Source of the DNA: Avipropionibacterium sp050157065
GTDB taxonomy: Bacteria; Actinomycetota; Actinomycetes; Propionibacteriales; Propionibacteriaceae
DNA: 64,000 nt
Reading direction: 5' to 3' (one strand)
Assembly: GCA_050157065.1 (NCBI GenBank)
Contig: CP189573.1
Position numbers and translations under genes: made by a program. The notes under the pieces are model-generated. The model was not told the DNA's origin and searched no databases. It saw nothing but the letters and a program-made list of their open reading frames with translations. Below are positions 26,412-34,822 of this stretch, piece by piece; the first letter of the stretch is position 1; the number at the start of each line of letters is the position of its first letter.

Positions 26412-26417
26412 TATCGT
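26412..26417 (+). promoter_or_regulatory. -10 box of carboxyltransferase gene
   Basis: TATCGT, 7 nt before ATG 26424; leaderless arrangement. Confidence 0.5.
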
Positions 26418-26423
26418 CGCCCC

Positions 26424-28010
26424 ATGCAGTCCCCGGGACCCGACATCCACACCACCGCGGGCAAGCTGGCCGATCTCGAGGACCGACTCGCCGAAGCGGT
26501 CCACGCCGGTTCCGCGGCCGCGGTGGAGAAGCAGCACGCCAAGGGCAAGCTGACCGCCCGGGAGCGGATCGCCCTGCTGCTGGACGACGGATCGTTCACC
26601 GAGACCGACGAGCTGGCTCGGCACCGGGCGACCTCCTTCGGCATGGCGAGCAAGCGCCCGTACGGCGACGGTGTCGTCACCGGGTACGGCACCGTCGAGG
26701 GTCGGCAGGTGTGCGTGTTCTCCCAGGACGTCACCGTCTTCGGCGGCAGCCTCGGCCAGGTCTACGGCGAGAAGATCGTCAAGATCATCGACCTCGCGAT
26801 CAGGACCGGCTGCCCGCTGATCGGGATCAACGAGGGTGGCGGAGCCCGCATCCAGGAGGGGGTGGTGTCGCTCGGCCTGTACGGGGAGATCTTCCGCCGC
26901 AACACCATCGCCTCCGGGGTGATCCCGCAACTGTCGTTGATCATGGGGCCGGCGGCCGGCGGCCACGTCTACTCCCCCGCACTGACCGACTTCGTGGTGA
27001 TGGTCGACCAGACCTCACAGATGTTCATCACCGGGCCGGACGTGATCAGGACGGTCACCGGCGAGGACGTCTCGATGGAGGACCTCGGCGGCGGCCGCAC
27101 CCACAACACCCGGTCGGGCAACGCCCACCACCTCGCCGGCAACGAGGAGGAGGCGATCGAGTACGTGAAGCTGCTGTTGTCGTACCTGCCACAGAACAAC
27201 CAGTCCGACCCGCCGGTCTACGAAGCAGAGCTCGACGACCCGCTGGCGGTGACCGACCGGGACCGCGAACTCGACACGGCCGTGCCCGATTCGCCGAACC
27301 AGCCCTACGACATGGCCGATGTGGTCCGCCACGTCCTCGACGACGAGGACTTCTGTGAGGTGCACGAACTGTTCGCCCCCAACATCGTGTGCGGGTTCGG
27401 CCGGGTGGAGGGCCGCAGCGTCGGTGTGGTGGCGAACCAACCGCTGCACCTGGGCGGCTGCCTCGACATCCACGCCTCCGAGAAGGCTGCCCGGTTCGTC
27501 CGGACCTGTGATGCGTTCAACGTGCCGGTGCTGACCTTCGTCGACGTCCCGGGGTTCCTGCCCGGCACCGACCAGGAGTGGAACGGCATCATCCGACGTG
27601 GCGCGAAGTTGATCTACGCGTACGCGGAGGCGACGGTCCCACTGGTGACGGTGATCACCCGCAAGGCGTACGGCGGGGCGTACGACGTGATGGGGTCCAA
27701 GCACCTCGGCGCCGACATCAACCTCGCCTGGCCCACCGCCTCGATCGCGGTGATGGGCGCCCAGGGGGCGGTCAACATCCTGCACCGCAAGGAACTTGCC
27801 GCCAGCGATGATCCCGACACCCGCCGCGCCGAGTTGATCACCGAGTACGAGGACGAGCTCGCGAATCCCTATGTCGCTGCCGAACGGGGCTACGTCGACC
27901 GCGTGGTGCAACCCCACCAGACGCGCAGCGAGATCGTCCGGGCGTTGCGGTTGCTGCACACCAAGCGCGAGGTGCTGCCGCCGAAGAAGCACGGGAACAT
28001 CCCGCTGTGA
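26424..28010 (+). CDS. Acyl-CoA carboxylase carboxyltransferase (beta) subunit, PccB/AccD5 type
   Basis: 528 residues. Transfers carboxyl from carboxybiotin to acetyl- or propionyl-CoA. N- and C-terminal crotonase-like halves are visible, with 'GINEGGGARIQEGV' and 'GPAAGGHVYSPALTDF' for the acyl-CoA side and 'GGAYDVMGSKHLGADINLAWP' type sequence for the biotin side. The C-terminus 'KKHGNIPL' is typical of actinobacterial AccD5/PccB. The frame is open far upstream inside the previous gene, but ATG 26424 is 7 nt after TATCGT and starts the family's usual N-terminus. It overlaps the epsilon-subunit gene by 4 nt; the alpha chain is 22 kb away. Confidence 0.95.
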   Translation: MQSPGPDIHTTAGKLADLEDRLAEAVHAGSAAAVEKQHAKGKLTARERIALLLDDGSFTETDELARHRATSFGMASKRPYGDGVVTGYGTVEGRQVCVFSQDVTVFGGSLGQVYGEKIVKIIDLAIRTGCPLIGINEGGGARIQEGVVSLGLYGEIFRRNTIASGVIPQLSLIMGPAAGGHVYSPALTDFVVMVDQTSQMFITGPDVIRTVTGEDVSMEDLGGGRTHNTRSGNAHHLAGNEEEAIEYVKLLLSYLPQNNQSDPPVYEAELDDPLAVTDRDRELDTAVPDSPNQPYDMADVVRHVLDDEDFCEVHELFAPNIVCGFGRVEGRSVGVVANQPLHLGGCLDIHASEKAARFVRTCDAFNVPVLTFVDVPGFLPGTDQEWNGIIRRGAKLIYAYAEATVPLVTVITRKAYGGAYDVMGSKHLGADINLAWPTASIAVMGAQGAVNILHRKELAASDDPDTRRAELITEYEDELANPYVAAERGYVDRVVQPHQTRSEIVRALRLLHTKREVLPPKKHGNIPL

Positions 28011-28243
28011 ACGGCAACGAGCCCCAGAACCTCGACGCGCCCGCCCTCCAGGTCGTCCGGGGCAACCCGACCGACGAGGAGCTTGCCGCGATCACCGCCG
28101 TGCTCGCCGCGGTCACCCGTCGGTCCGGGTCGCGGACGCCGACACCCGACGAGACGGCGGTGAACGGCTGGGCCGCGCACTGGCGACGCATGGGCGCAAC
28201 ACCGCAGCACGGGCCCGGCCTGTGGCGGTTGTCGGCCCGCTGA
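28007..28243 (+). CDS. accE: Acyl-CoA carboxylase epsilon subunit
   Basis: 78 residues: 'LQVVRGNPTDEELAAITAVL' near the N-terminus and a Trp-containing C-terminus ('GWAAHWRRMG'), the pattern of the small epsilon subunit found in actinobacterial acyl-CoA carboxylases, where it stimulates the alpha-beta complex. GTG start overlaps the beta-subunit stop (GTGA). Its presence indicates an AccD5-like propionyl/acetyl-CoA carboxylase rather than an MCC-type enzyme. Confidence 0.9.
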   Translation: MNGNEPQNLDAPALQVVRGNPTDEELAAITAVLAAVTRRSGSRTPTPDETAVNGWAAHWRRMGATPQHGPGLWRLSAR

Positions 28244-28279
28244 CCCGGAGCCGACGACGCCGGCCGAACGCGTCGGTCG

Positions 28280-29362
28280 TCACCGAGCGGCACCGCCGAC
28301 GTGGTCGAGGTGACCGAGGATCTCGCGGTACGAGTCGAGCAGACCGACCTCGTGGTACGGCAGCCCCACCTTGCGGCAGTGGTCCTTCACGATGTGACGG
28401 GCGGCCGGCAGGTTCGGGCGCGGCATGCTCGGGAACAGGTGGTGTTCGATCTGGTAGTTGAGGCCGCCGTACCACCAGTCGACGAACCGGCCACCGACCA
28501 GGTTGCGGGAGGTGAGCACCTGCTTGCGCAGGTGGTCGAGCCGCTCCTCGGGCTCGGGTGCCAGCATTCCCTTGTGGTTCGGCGCGAACGCCATCCCCAT
28601 GATGAATCCCCAGCACAGGTTCATGATCACCAGGAACTGCACCGCGAACACCCAGCCGCCGATCCAGCTGAGGAAACCGAAGGTGATCACGATGTGACCG
28701 AGCAGCATCACGGCTTCGGCGACCCGCTTCCATCCGGTACGGTCCCGCAGGTTCTGCAGGCTGGCAACGCGCAGACCGATCCCCGTCAACGTCAACAGGG
28801 GAAGGAAGAACTTGGCCTGGTGCCGGGCGAACCAGCGACCGAAGCCGGTGCGCCGGGCCGCCTGCCGGTCCGACCAGGCGATGATCCCGTCGGCGACGTC
28901 GGGATCGCTGCCGTCGACGTTGGGGCTGGCGTGGTGCCGGTTGTGCTTGTCGTTCCACCAGCCGTAGCTCAGCCCGGTCACCAGGTTGGCCAACGTCGCC
29001 CCGGCCAGCCAGCGCCAGCGGGCTCCCCGGATCACCTGGTGGTGGCCGATGTCGTGCCCCAGGTAGGCCAACTGTGCCGAGGCGACCGCGACGAGCGGCG
29101 CCACCAGCAGCGCCCACGCCGTACCCTGCAGGGTGATCAACAACAGGACGCTCAGCCACACCAGGCCGAAGCTCAGCAGGGCCGAGCTGACGTAGAAGTC
29201 GGGACGCGGCTCCAGCAGGCCGGCGGCGCGTACCCGCTTGGCGAGAGGACCGAAGTCGCTGCGAGGAGTCCGGCCCGGATCGGGCGTGGGTGGAGATGTC
29301 GTGGCGGGAGGAAGGGGTGTGGTGGGAGGGAGGGGTGTGGTGGGAGGGAGGGTTGTGGTCAT
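28280..29362 (-). CDS. Membrane fatty acid desaturase
   Basis: 360 residues with three histidine boxes 'HDIGHH', 'HNRHH' and 'QIEHH' and four or so hydrophobic helices: an acyl-lipid/acyl-CoA desaturase with a di-iron site. The third box of QxxHH form is that of front-end or methyl-end acyl-lipid desaturases. The N-terminal 20 residues are an unusual run of LPPTTP units encoded by tandem GGGAGGGAGGGG-type DNA. I start at ATG 29362. A DesK/DesR-like kinase-regulator pair is divergent, suggesting membrane-fluidity control. Confidence 0.92.
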   Translation of the reverse strand: MTTTLPPTTPLPPTTPLPPATTSPPTPDPGRTPRSDFGPLAKRVRAAGLLEPRPDFYVSSALLSFGLVWLSVLLLITLQGTAWALLVAPLVAVASAQLAYLGHDIGHHQVIRGARWRWLAGATLANLVTGLSYGWWNDKHNRHHASPNVDGSDPDVADGIIAWSDRQAARRTGFGRWFARHQAKFFLPLLTLTGIGLRVASLQNLRDRTGWKRVAEAVMLLGHIVITFGFLSWIGGWVFAVQFLVIMNLCWGFIMGMAFAPNHKGMLAPEPEERLDHLRKQVLTSRNLVGGRFVDWWYGGLNYQIEHHLFPSMPRPNLPAARHIVKDHCRKVGLPYHEVGLLDSYREILGHLDHVGGAAR

Positions 29363-29471
29363 GGCCTCCACGCTCCCGGCTGGTGTCTGCGAGCGCACTG
29401 GTCGCAGCACCCGAACCACAATGGGGTCCAGCACCCCTGTGCATCCGTCGCCGGTGGGCCAGACTGAATCC
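29363..29471. other. Divergent desaturase / histidine kinase spacer
   Basis: 109 bp. Inverted fragments TGCGAGCGCA and a nearby TGGTCGCAG could be part of a response-regulator site, but I see no clean repeat. CAGACT lies 7 nt before the kinase ATG and is a weak -10 candidate. Confidence 0.25.
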
Positions 29472-30776
29472 ATGGCCCGACGCGGAATGCTCACCCTCGC
29501 CAGTCTCGTCCTCACCGTGGTGACGATGATCGGACTGGTCCCCTTCATCCTGTCGGTGGTGTCGATCCCCCTGTTCGTGGCGTGGGTCGGCATCCCGATG
29601 TTCCTCGGTTCGACGCTGCTCACCCGAGCCTGGTCCAACGGCGGCCGCTGGTTGGCCGGCTCGATCCTCGGCGAGCCGGTCGCCCGCCCCTACCGTGCGG
29701 TGCCGGCCGGGACCGGCTTCTTCGGCCGGGTCCGGATCTGGCTCACCGACCCGGCAACCTGGCGTGACCTGCTGTGGCTGCTGGTGTCGTGCACGGCCGG
29801 GTTCACCATCGCCGTGCTGGTGCTGACGTTCGCCGCCGGCACCCTGTTCTACCTGGCGCAGCCGCTGCTGCTGTACCTCACCCCGCCCGGGATCTTCGAC
29901 GACCCGTTCGGCGGCCTGGTCCACCTCAGCCACTGGACGCACGGGTTCTTCATGTGGCCGCTGGCCGCGCTCGTGTTCGGCCTGTGGTGGGCCACCACCC
30001 CGGCGCTGATGAAGGCGTGGGCCCACATGGCCCGGGCGTTGTTGGCCCCCACCCGGGCCGCCGTGCTGGCCGGTCGGGTCGCGAGTCTGTCCTCCAGCCG
30101 GGCCGAGACCCGCGACTCCGCGGCCGCCGAGTTGCGGCGTATCGAACGCGACCTGCACGACGGGGTCCAGGTGAAGCTGGCCTCCCTCGGGATGAGCCTC
30201 GGCCTGATCGAACAGCTGATGGTCGACGACCCGGAACGTGCCCGGGCGATGCTGGCCGAGGCGTCCACCGCCACCACCGGGACCATGGAGGACCTGCGCT
30301 CCCTGGTCCGCGGCATCCACCCGCCGGTGCTGGCCGATCGTGGTCTGGTCGGCGCGGTGGAGGCACTCACGCTGGACGTGAGCGTCCCGGTCTCGTTCAC
30401 CGTCACCGGCTGTACCCACCCCGACGGGGAGCCGATCCGGTTCGACGCCCCGGTCGAGTCGTGCCTCTACTTCGGCATCGCGGAGTCCCTGGCCAACGTG
30501 GTCAAGCACTCCGGTGCCACCAGGGCGACGGTCACCCTGGTCCGCCGGAACGATCGCCTGGTCGCCACGGTCTCCGACAACGGTCGGGGTGGCGCGGAGC
30601 CGGCCGGTGGGTCGGGCCTGACGGGGCTGGAGCGACGACTGCGGGCGTTCGACGGTAGCCTCCAGATCGACAGTCCGGTCGGCGGACCGACCACGATCTC
30701 CATGGAGGTGCCTTGCGAGACCCCGGCATCCGAGCACTCGTCGCCGAAGACCACACCCTCCTCCGCGAGGGGCTGA
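29472..30776 (+). CDS. Sensor histidine kinase, NarL/DesK class
   Basis: 434 residues. N-terminal membrane sensor with about four helices (10-40, 95-140, 155-180) resembling the actinobacterial PF13796-type sensor, then HisKA_3 dimerisation with 'RRIERDLHDGVQVKL' (phospho-accepting His) and a C-terminal HATPase_c ('ESLANVVKHSGATRATV', 'VSDNGRGGA'). It autophosphorylates and passes phosphate to the regulator encoded by the next gene, whose start lies inside its 3' end (64-nt overlap). Divergent to a fatty acid desaturase. Confidence 0.93.
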   Translation: MARRGMLTLASLVLTVVTMIGLVPFILSVVSIPLFVAWVGIPMFLGSTLLTRAWSNGGRWLAGSILGEPVARPYRAVPAGTGFFGRVRIWLTDPATWRDLLWLLVSCTAGFTIAVLVLTFAAGTLFYLAQPLLLYLTPPGIFDDPFGGLVHLSHWTHGFFMWPLAALVFGLWWATTPALMKAWAHMARALLAPTRAAVLAGRVASLSSSRAETRDSAAAELRRIERDLHDGVQVKLASLGMSLGLIEQLMVDDPERARAMLAEASTATTGTMEDLRSLVRGIHPPVLADRGLVGAVEALTLDVSVPVSFTVTGCTHPDGEPIRFDAPVESCLYFGIAESLANVVKHSGATRATVTLVRRNDRLVATVSDNGRGGAEPAGGSGLTGLERRLRAFDGSLQIDSPVGGPTTISMEVPCETPASEHSSPKTTPSSARG

Positions 30777-31372
30777 TCCAGCTCCTGGAGTTGAACGGCG
30801 TCACCGTCACCGAAGCCGTCGCCGACGGGCCCAGCCTCGAGCGGGCCCTGTCCGGTGACGGCTTCGACGTCGCCGTGCTCGACATCCGGCTGCCTCCCAC
30901 CGGCACCGACGAGGGTCTCCGGGCCGCCATCGCCGCGCGGTCGCGGCGTCCCGGACTGCCGGTGCTGATGTTGTCGCAGTACGTGGAACCGTTGTACGCA
31001 AGGGAACTGCTCGCCTCGCCCGGCGGCGGCGTCGGCTACCTGCTGAAGGATCGGGTCAGCAAGGTCGCCGACTTCGTCGACGACCTCCACCGGGTCGCGA
31101 GTGGCGCGACGGTGATGGATCCGGAAGTCGTACAGCGCCTGATGTCGCGGCAGCGCAGCGCCATCGACTCCCTCAGCCCGAGGGAACGCGAGACCCTCAG
31201 CCTGATGGCGACCGGGCGCACCAACGCCGCCATCGCCCAGCAGATGGTGATCACCGAGAAGGCCGTCGGCAAGCACGTGGCATCGATGTTCGCCAAGCTC
31301 GGACTGCAACCCTCCGACGACGGCAACCGCCGGGTGCTCGCCGTGCTGACCTACCTGCAGCAGCAGGGCTGA
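30713..31372 (+). CDS. Response regulator, NarL/LuxR family
   Basis: 219 residues: a receiver domain with acidic pocket 'AEDHTLLREG', phospho-acceptor Asp in 'VAVLDIRLP' and conserved Lys in 'GYLLKDR', then a LuxR-type HTH ('LSPRERETLSLMATGRTNAAIA', written here as family pattern; key residues E, G and A are in place). The start is a TTG at 30713 with GGAGG 4-5 nt upstream, inside the kinase gene. By position the targets probably include the desaturase. Confidence 0.92.
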   Translation: MRDPGIRALVAEDHTLLREGLIQLLELNGVTVTEAVADGPSLERALSGDGFDVAVLDIRLPPTGTDEGLRAAIAARSRRPGLPVLMLSQYVEPLYARELLASPGGGVGYLLKDRVSKVADFVDDLHRVASGATVMDPEVVQRLMSRQRSAIDSLSPRERETLSLMATGRTNAAIAQQMVITEKAVGKHVASMFAKLGLQPSDDGNRRVLAVLTYLQQQG

Positions 31373-31373
31373 C

Positions 31374-31443
31374 GCTCCCGAGCCCGTCGAGGGGCCTGCG
31401 CCACACCACAACGCTCCCCGAGCTTGTCGAGGGGTCCCGAGAC
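31374..31443. repeat. Two copies of a GAGCYYGTCGAGGGG repeat
   Basis: GAGCCCGTCGAGGGG (about 31381) and GAGCTTGTCGAGGGG (about 31420) lie in the same orientation between the convergent regulator and metW genes. Related words (GGCTGTCGAG, GAGCCCGTCGA) occur at 4711-4743. Short repeats of this type are frequent between actinobacterial genes; they may form a terminator in pairs. Confidence 0.5.
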
Positions 31444-31444
31444 C

Positions 31445-32050
31445 TCAGTCCGTACCTGTCCCCGGCCGCCCGACCAGGTAGGCCGACCCGGCTGCGAGCA
31501 GGTTGGCCGGCCCACGTACCGAGGACGGGTGGCCGTCGTGGGTGAGCAGCACCTGACGCCGCACCTCCACACCGGCGGCGACGAACAGGTCGGCCATGTC
31601 GGACAGGGTGGCCAGGTGGATGTTGGGGGTGCTGTACCACGGGTTCGGCAGCGCCTTCGACACCGGCATCCGGCCGCGCAGTCCCAGCTCGAGCCGGTGC
31701 CGCCACCATCCGAAGTTCGGCACCGACACCACCGCACACGGGGCGATCCGCATCATCTCGGCGATGGTCTCGTCCGGCCGTCGGGTCGCCTGCAGGGTCT
31801 GCGACAAGACCACCACGTCGAAGGAGTCGTCACCGAACTCGGAGAGCTGGTCGTCGATGTCGAGCTCGACCACCGAAACCCCCCGCCCGATGGCGGCGAC
31901 CACCTGATCAGGGTCGACGTCGACCCCGACACCGCGGCAGCCGCGTTCCCGTGCCAGGTGGAGCAGCAGTTCGCCGTTGCCGCAGCCCAGGTCGAGGACG
32001 CGGGCACCCTGGTCGACCATGGTGCCGATCACCCGCAGGTCCGCCCTCAT
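31445..32050 (-). CDS. metW: MetW-family methyltransferase-like protein
   Basis: 201 residues. SAM-binding motif 'VLDLGCGNGELLLHLA', then 'VDVDPDQVVAAI', 'DVVVLSQTLQATRRP' and 'SVPNFGWWRHRLELGLRGRMP', which identify MetW. MetW forms a complex with MetX that activates homoserine O-acetyl/succinyltransferase in other bacteria. ATG 32050 overlaps the metX stop (ATGA). Frame upstream of this ATG is the antisense of metX and is not used. Confidence 0.92.
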   Translation of the reverse strand: MRADLRVIGTMVDQGARVLDLGCGNGELLLHLARERGCRGVGVDVDPDQVVAAIGRGVSVVELDIDDQLSEFGDDSFDVVVLSQTLQATRRPDETIAEMMRIAPCAVVSVPNFGWWRHRLELGLRGRMPVSKALPNPWYSTPNIHLATLSDMADLFVAAGVEVRRQVLLTHDGHPSSVRGPANLLAAGSAYLVGRPGTGTD

Positions 32051-33180
32051 GCCGCATCCGCCTGGCTGAGGAAGGCCGCCACGGTGCGGTGGTAGTCCGG
32101 AATGGTCAGCAGGAACGAGTCGTGCCCCCACGGCGAGTTGATCTCACGGAAGCTGACGTCCACCCCGCCATCGAGCAGGGCGCGCACGATGCGGCGGGAG
32201 TGGCTGGTGTCGAAGCGCCAGTCGGAGTCGAAGCTGATCACCAGACATCGGGTGCCGGCCGCGGCGATCCGTTCCGCGGCAGCCGCATCGGCGAACGGGT
32301 CGAAGTAGTCCATCACCCGGGTCAGGTACAGATAGCTCAACGCGTCGAAGCGATCAAGGAAAACCGAGCCCTGATGATCAAGGTAGCTCTCCACCGCGAA
32401 GTCGACCCCGAACCCCCCGATCGACTCCTCGGCCTGGAACCGGCGGCCGAACTTCTCCGCCAGCCCCTGCTCGGACAGATAGGTGATGTGGGCCATCATC
32501 CGGGCGATCGCCATCCCGGTCCGCGGGCCGTCGGAATGCTCGAGGTAGTGGCCGTCGGCGAACTGCGGGTCACGCAGGATCGCCTGCCGGGCCACGGCCG
32601 AGAACGCGATGTTCTGCGCCGTCAGCCGGCTGGACGCGGCGATCACGACCGCCTGGTCGAGTTGCTCGGGGAAGTCGGTCGCCCACTGCAGCACCTGCAT
32701 CCCGCCGAGCGAGCCACCGACGGCCGCCCGCAGCCTACGTACCCCCAGATGATCAAGCAGTGCCCGGTGGACGGTGACGAAGTCGCTCATCTGCAACAGC
32801 GGGAACGTCATCCCGTACGGCACGCCGGTCGTCGGGTCGACCGACGACGGACCGGTCGAGCCCTGGCACCCGCCCACCAGGTTGGGACAGATCACGAAGA
32901 ACCGGTCGGTGTCGATCGCCTTCCCCGGGCCGATGAGGGTGTCCCACCAGCCGGCCCGGCCGGTCTGGGGGTCGACGCCGGAGGCATGGGCGTCACCGGT
33001 CAACGCATGGCAGATGAAGATCGCGTTCGACCCGTCCTCGGCCAACGTGCCGTAGGTCTCGTACGCGACCTGGACCGGACCGAGTGTGGCACCGCCGGCC
33101 AGCTGCAGCGGTGCCTGGGCGGTGAACAACTCGACGAGCTGTGTCCCTTCGGGGACAGGGGTTCTCGTCAGTGTCCTCAC
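32047..33180 (-). CDS. metX: Homoserine O-acetyltransferase MetX
   Basis: Alpha/beta-hydrolase making O-acetylhomoserine from homoserine and acetyl-CoA; 377 residues. 'NAIFICHALTGDAHASG' opens the core, the nucleophile elbow is 'VGGSLGGMQ' (Ser), and the C-terminal His lies in 'GHDSFL'. GTG 33180 overlaps the metY stop (GTGA). A longer in-frame extension upstream is antisense of metY. It feeds the sulfhydrylase encoded upstream; MetW follows. Confidence 0.95.
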   Translation of the reverse strand: MRTLTRTPVPEGTQLVELFTAQAPLQLAGGATLGPVQVAYETYGTLAEDGSNAIFICHALTGDAHASGVDPQTGRAGWWDTLIGPGKAIDTDRFFVICPNLVGGCQGSTGPSSVDPTTGVPYGMTFPLLQMSDFVTVHRALLDHLGVRRLRAAVGGSLGGMQVLQWATDFPEQLDQAVVIAASSRLTAQNIAFSAVARQAILRDPQFADGHYLEHSDGPRTGMAIARMMAHITYLSEQGLAEKFGRRFQAEESIGGFGVDFAVESYLDHQGSVFLDRFDALSYLYLTRVMDYFDPFADAAAAERIAAAGTRCLVISFDSDWRFDTSHSRRIVRALLDGGVDVSFREINSPWGHDSFLLTIPDYHRTVAAFLSQADAA

Positions 33181-34460
33181 ACCTTGGCCAGCGCCTGCTC
33201 GAGGTCGGCGATGATGTCCTCGACGGCCTCGATCCCGATCGACAGGCGGACCAGGTCCTCCGGCACGCCGGCCGACTCCAGCTCCTCGGGGGTCAGCTGC
33301 GAGTGGGTGGTGGTGGCGTTGTGGATGGCCAGCGACTTGGCGTCGCCGATGTTGGCCAGGTGGGAGAACAGCTCCAGCGACTCGATGAAGGTACGGCCCG
33401 ACTCGCGACCACCCTTGACACCGAAGCTGAGCAGGCCCGAGTAGCCGTGTCCGGTGAACACCCGGTCGGCGACGGCCTTGGACGGGTTGTCCGGCAGGCC
33501 CGGGTAGTTGACCCACGACACCTTCTCGTGGCCGAGCAGGTGTTCCGCCACCTTGAGCGCGTTCTCGCTGTGGCGCTCCATCCGCAGGTGGAGGGTTTCC
33601 AACCCCTGCAGGAAGAGCCACGAGTTGAGCGGCGCGATCGCGGCACCGGTGTTGCGGAGCATGATCGTCCGGGCACGGGTGATGAACGCGGCCGGGCCGA
33701 CCGCATCGGTCCACACCACACCGTGGTAGGCCGCGTCGGGGCCGGTCAGGTTGGCGAACCGCTCCGGGTGCTTGGTCCAGTCGAACTGGCCGGAGTCGAC
33801 GATCACGCCACCGATCGAGGTGCCGTGGCCACCGATGTACTTGGTCGCCGCGTGCACCGTGATGTCGGCGTTGTGCTCGAACGGGCGGCACAGGTACGGG
33901 GTGGCGGAGGTGTTGTCGACGATGAACGGCAGGCCTTGGGCGTGGGCCGCCTCACCCCACGCGTCGATGTCGATCACGTTCATCCGCGGGTTGCCGATGG
34001 TCTCACCGAAGACCAGCTTGGTTCGGTCGTCGACCAGGGCGGCCAGTGCAGTGGGGTCGTCGGGATCGACGAAGCGCACCTCGACGCCGAACTGCGGGAG
34101 GGTGTGCGCGAACAGCGCGTACGTGCCGCCGTACAGGCTCGACAGCGCCACGATGTTGTCGCCGGTACCGGCGAGGGTGAGCACCGCGTACGTCGTCGCC
34201 GCCGACCCGGAGGCCACCGCGAGCGAACCGACACCCCCTTCGAGGGCGGTCATCCGCTCCTCGAACGTGTTCTGCGTCGGGTTCATGATGCGGGTGTAGA
34301 TGTTGCCGGGCTCGGCGAGCGCGAACAGGTTCGCGGCGTGCTCGGTGTCGTTGAAGACGTACGAGGTGGTCTGGTAGATCGGGACGGCGCGCGAATTCGT
34401 CGCCGAATCCGCCTCCTCCTGGCCGGCGTGGACGGCTTGGGTCTCCGGTCGACGAGTCAT
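33177..34460 (-). CDS. metY: O-acetylhomoserine sulfhydrylase MetY
   Basis: 427-residue PLP enzyme that joins O-acetylhomoserine with sulfide to give homocysteine. 'QTTSYVFNDTEHAANLF' and 'YTRIMNPTQNTFEERM' are typical of the Cys/Met metabolism family, and the PLP Lys is in 'HAATKYIGGHGTSIGG'. First gene of the metY-metX-metW operon; AGGGAGGAAG precedes the ATG. I found no canonical SAM riboswitch core in the 360-bp upstream spacer. Confidence 0.96.
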   Translation of the reverse strand: MTRRPETQAVHAGQEEADSATNSRAVPIYQTTSYVFNDTEHAANLFALAEPGNIYTRIMNPTQNTFEERMTALEGGVGSLAVASGSAATTYAVLTLAGTGDNIVALSSLYGGTYALFAHTLPQFGVEVRFVDPDDPTALAALVDDRTKLVFGETIGNPRMNVIDIDAWGEAAHAQGLPFIVDNTSATPYLCRPFEHNADITVHAATKYIGGHGTSIGGVIVDSGQFDWTKHPERFANLTGPDAAYHGVVWTDAVGPAAFITRARTIMLRNTGAAIAPLNSWLFLQGLETLHLRMERHSENALKVAEHLLGHEKVSWVNYPGLPDNPSKAVADRVFTGHGYSGLLSFGVKGGRESGRTFIESLELFSHLANIGDAKSLAIHNATTTHSQLTPEELESAGVPEDLVRLSIGIEAVEDIIADLEQALAKV

Positions 34461-34664
34461 GCGCTTCCTCCCTCGGTTGCGCGGAGGTCACCCGATCCGC
34501 GCCGGGCCGATGTGGCCCGTCTCCGATGGTCCACCGGACGCAGGCGACAGCGCTCGGCTTCTCATAAGTCGAGACGCCGTCTCGGCAGCGGGACCTGCCG
34601 TTCGCCTCCCTGAGGACAGCTGGCACCCGACGGCCCGCTCGAGATGGCCCCGCTCGGGACAAAG

Positions 34665-34719
34665 GGGCGCCACAGCGACACAGCTGGACGTATGCGTCGC
34701 GTGTGTCGCTCAGACGCCC
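34665..34719. repeat. 55-bp palindromic repeat, family A copy 2
   Basis: Starts GGGCGCCACAGCGACACA and ends TGTGTCGCTCAGACGCCC, the same arms and total length as 20482-20536 with a different centre. Here it lies between divergent genes, so a terminator role alone does not explain the family. Confidence 0.75.
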
Positions 34720-34809
34720 TTCTTCACGGGCGAGCCCCCGATCCGCCGCCCGATGGTGCCGCGGCGGCCGAGCGCGGGAACGTGTGCCACGGCGTGCACC
34801 TGGTGCCGT

Positions 34810-34815
34810 TAGGGT
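34810..34815 (+). promoter_or_regulatory. -10 box of maf
   Basis: TAGGGT, 8 nt before GTG 34823; leaderless arrangement. Confidence 0.45.
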
Positions 34816-34822
34816 CCTCGTC

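Larger units (their letters stand above)
34461..34822. other. 362-bp divergent spacer metY / maf
   Basis: Contains family A palindromic repeat copy 2 (34665-34719), several short hairpins on the metY side (for example GGGCC-ACATC-GGCCC) and the maf -10 box. No gene is supported. The leader of metY is long enough for a regulatory RNA, but its sequence does not match SAM-I or SAM-IV landmarks I know. Confidence 0.4.

Noticed and set aside
24266..26734. Minus-strand frame of 822 codons
   Set aside because: Antisense to the heparinase-like gene; no domain.
28113..30737. Minus-strand frame of 874 codons
   Set aside because: Antisense to the kinase and out of frame with the desaturase; low-complexity Arg/Gly protein.
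34461..34664. Possible SAM riboswitch before metY
   Set aside because: The leader forms hairpins, but neither SAM-I nor SAM-IV core sequences are seen.
34459..34812. Plus-strand frame in the metY/maf spacer
   Set aside because: No family resemblance, and it spans a palindromic repeat; treated as non-coding.
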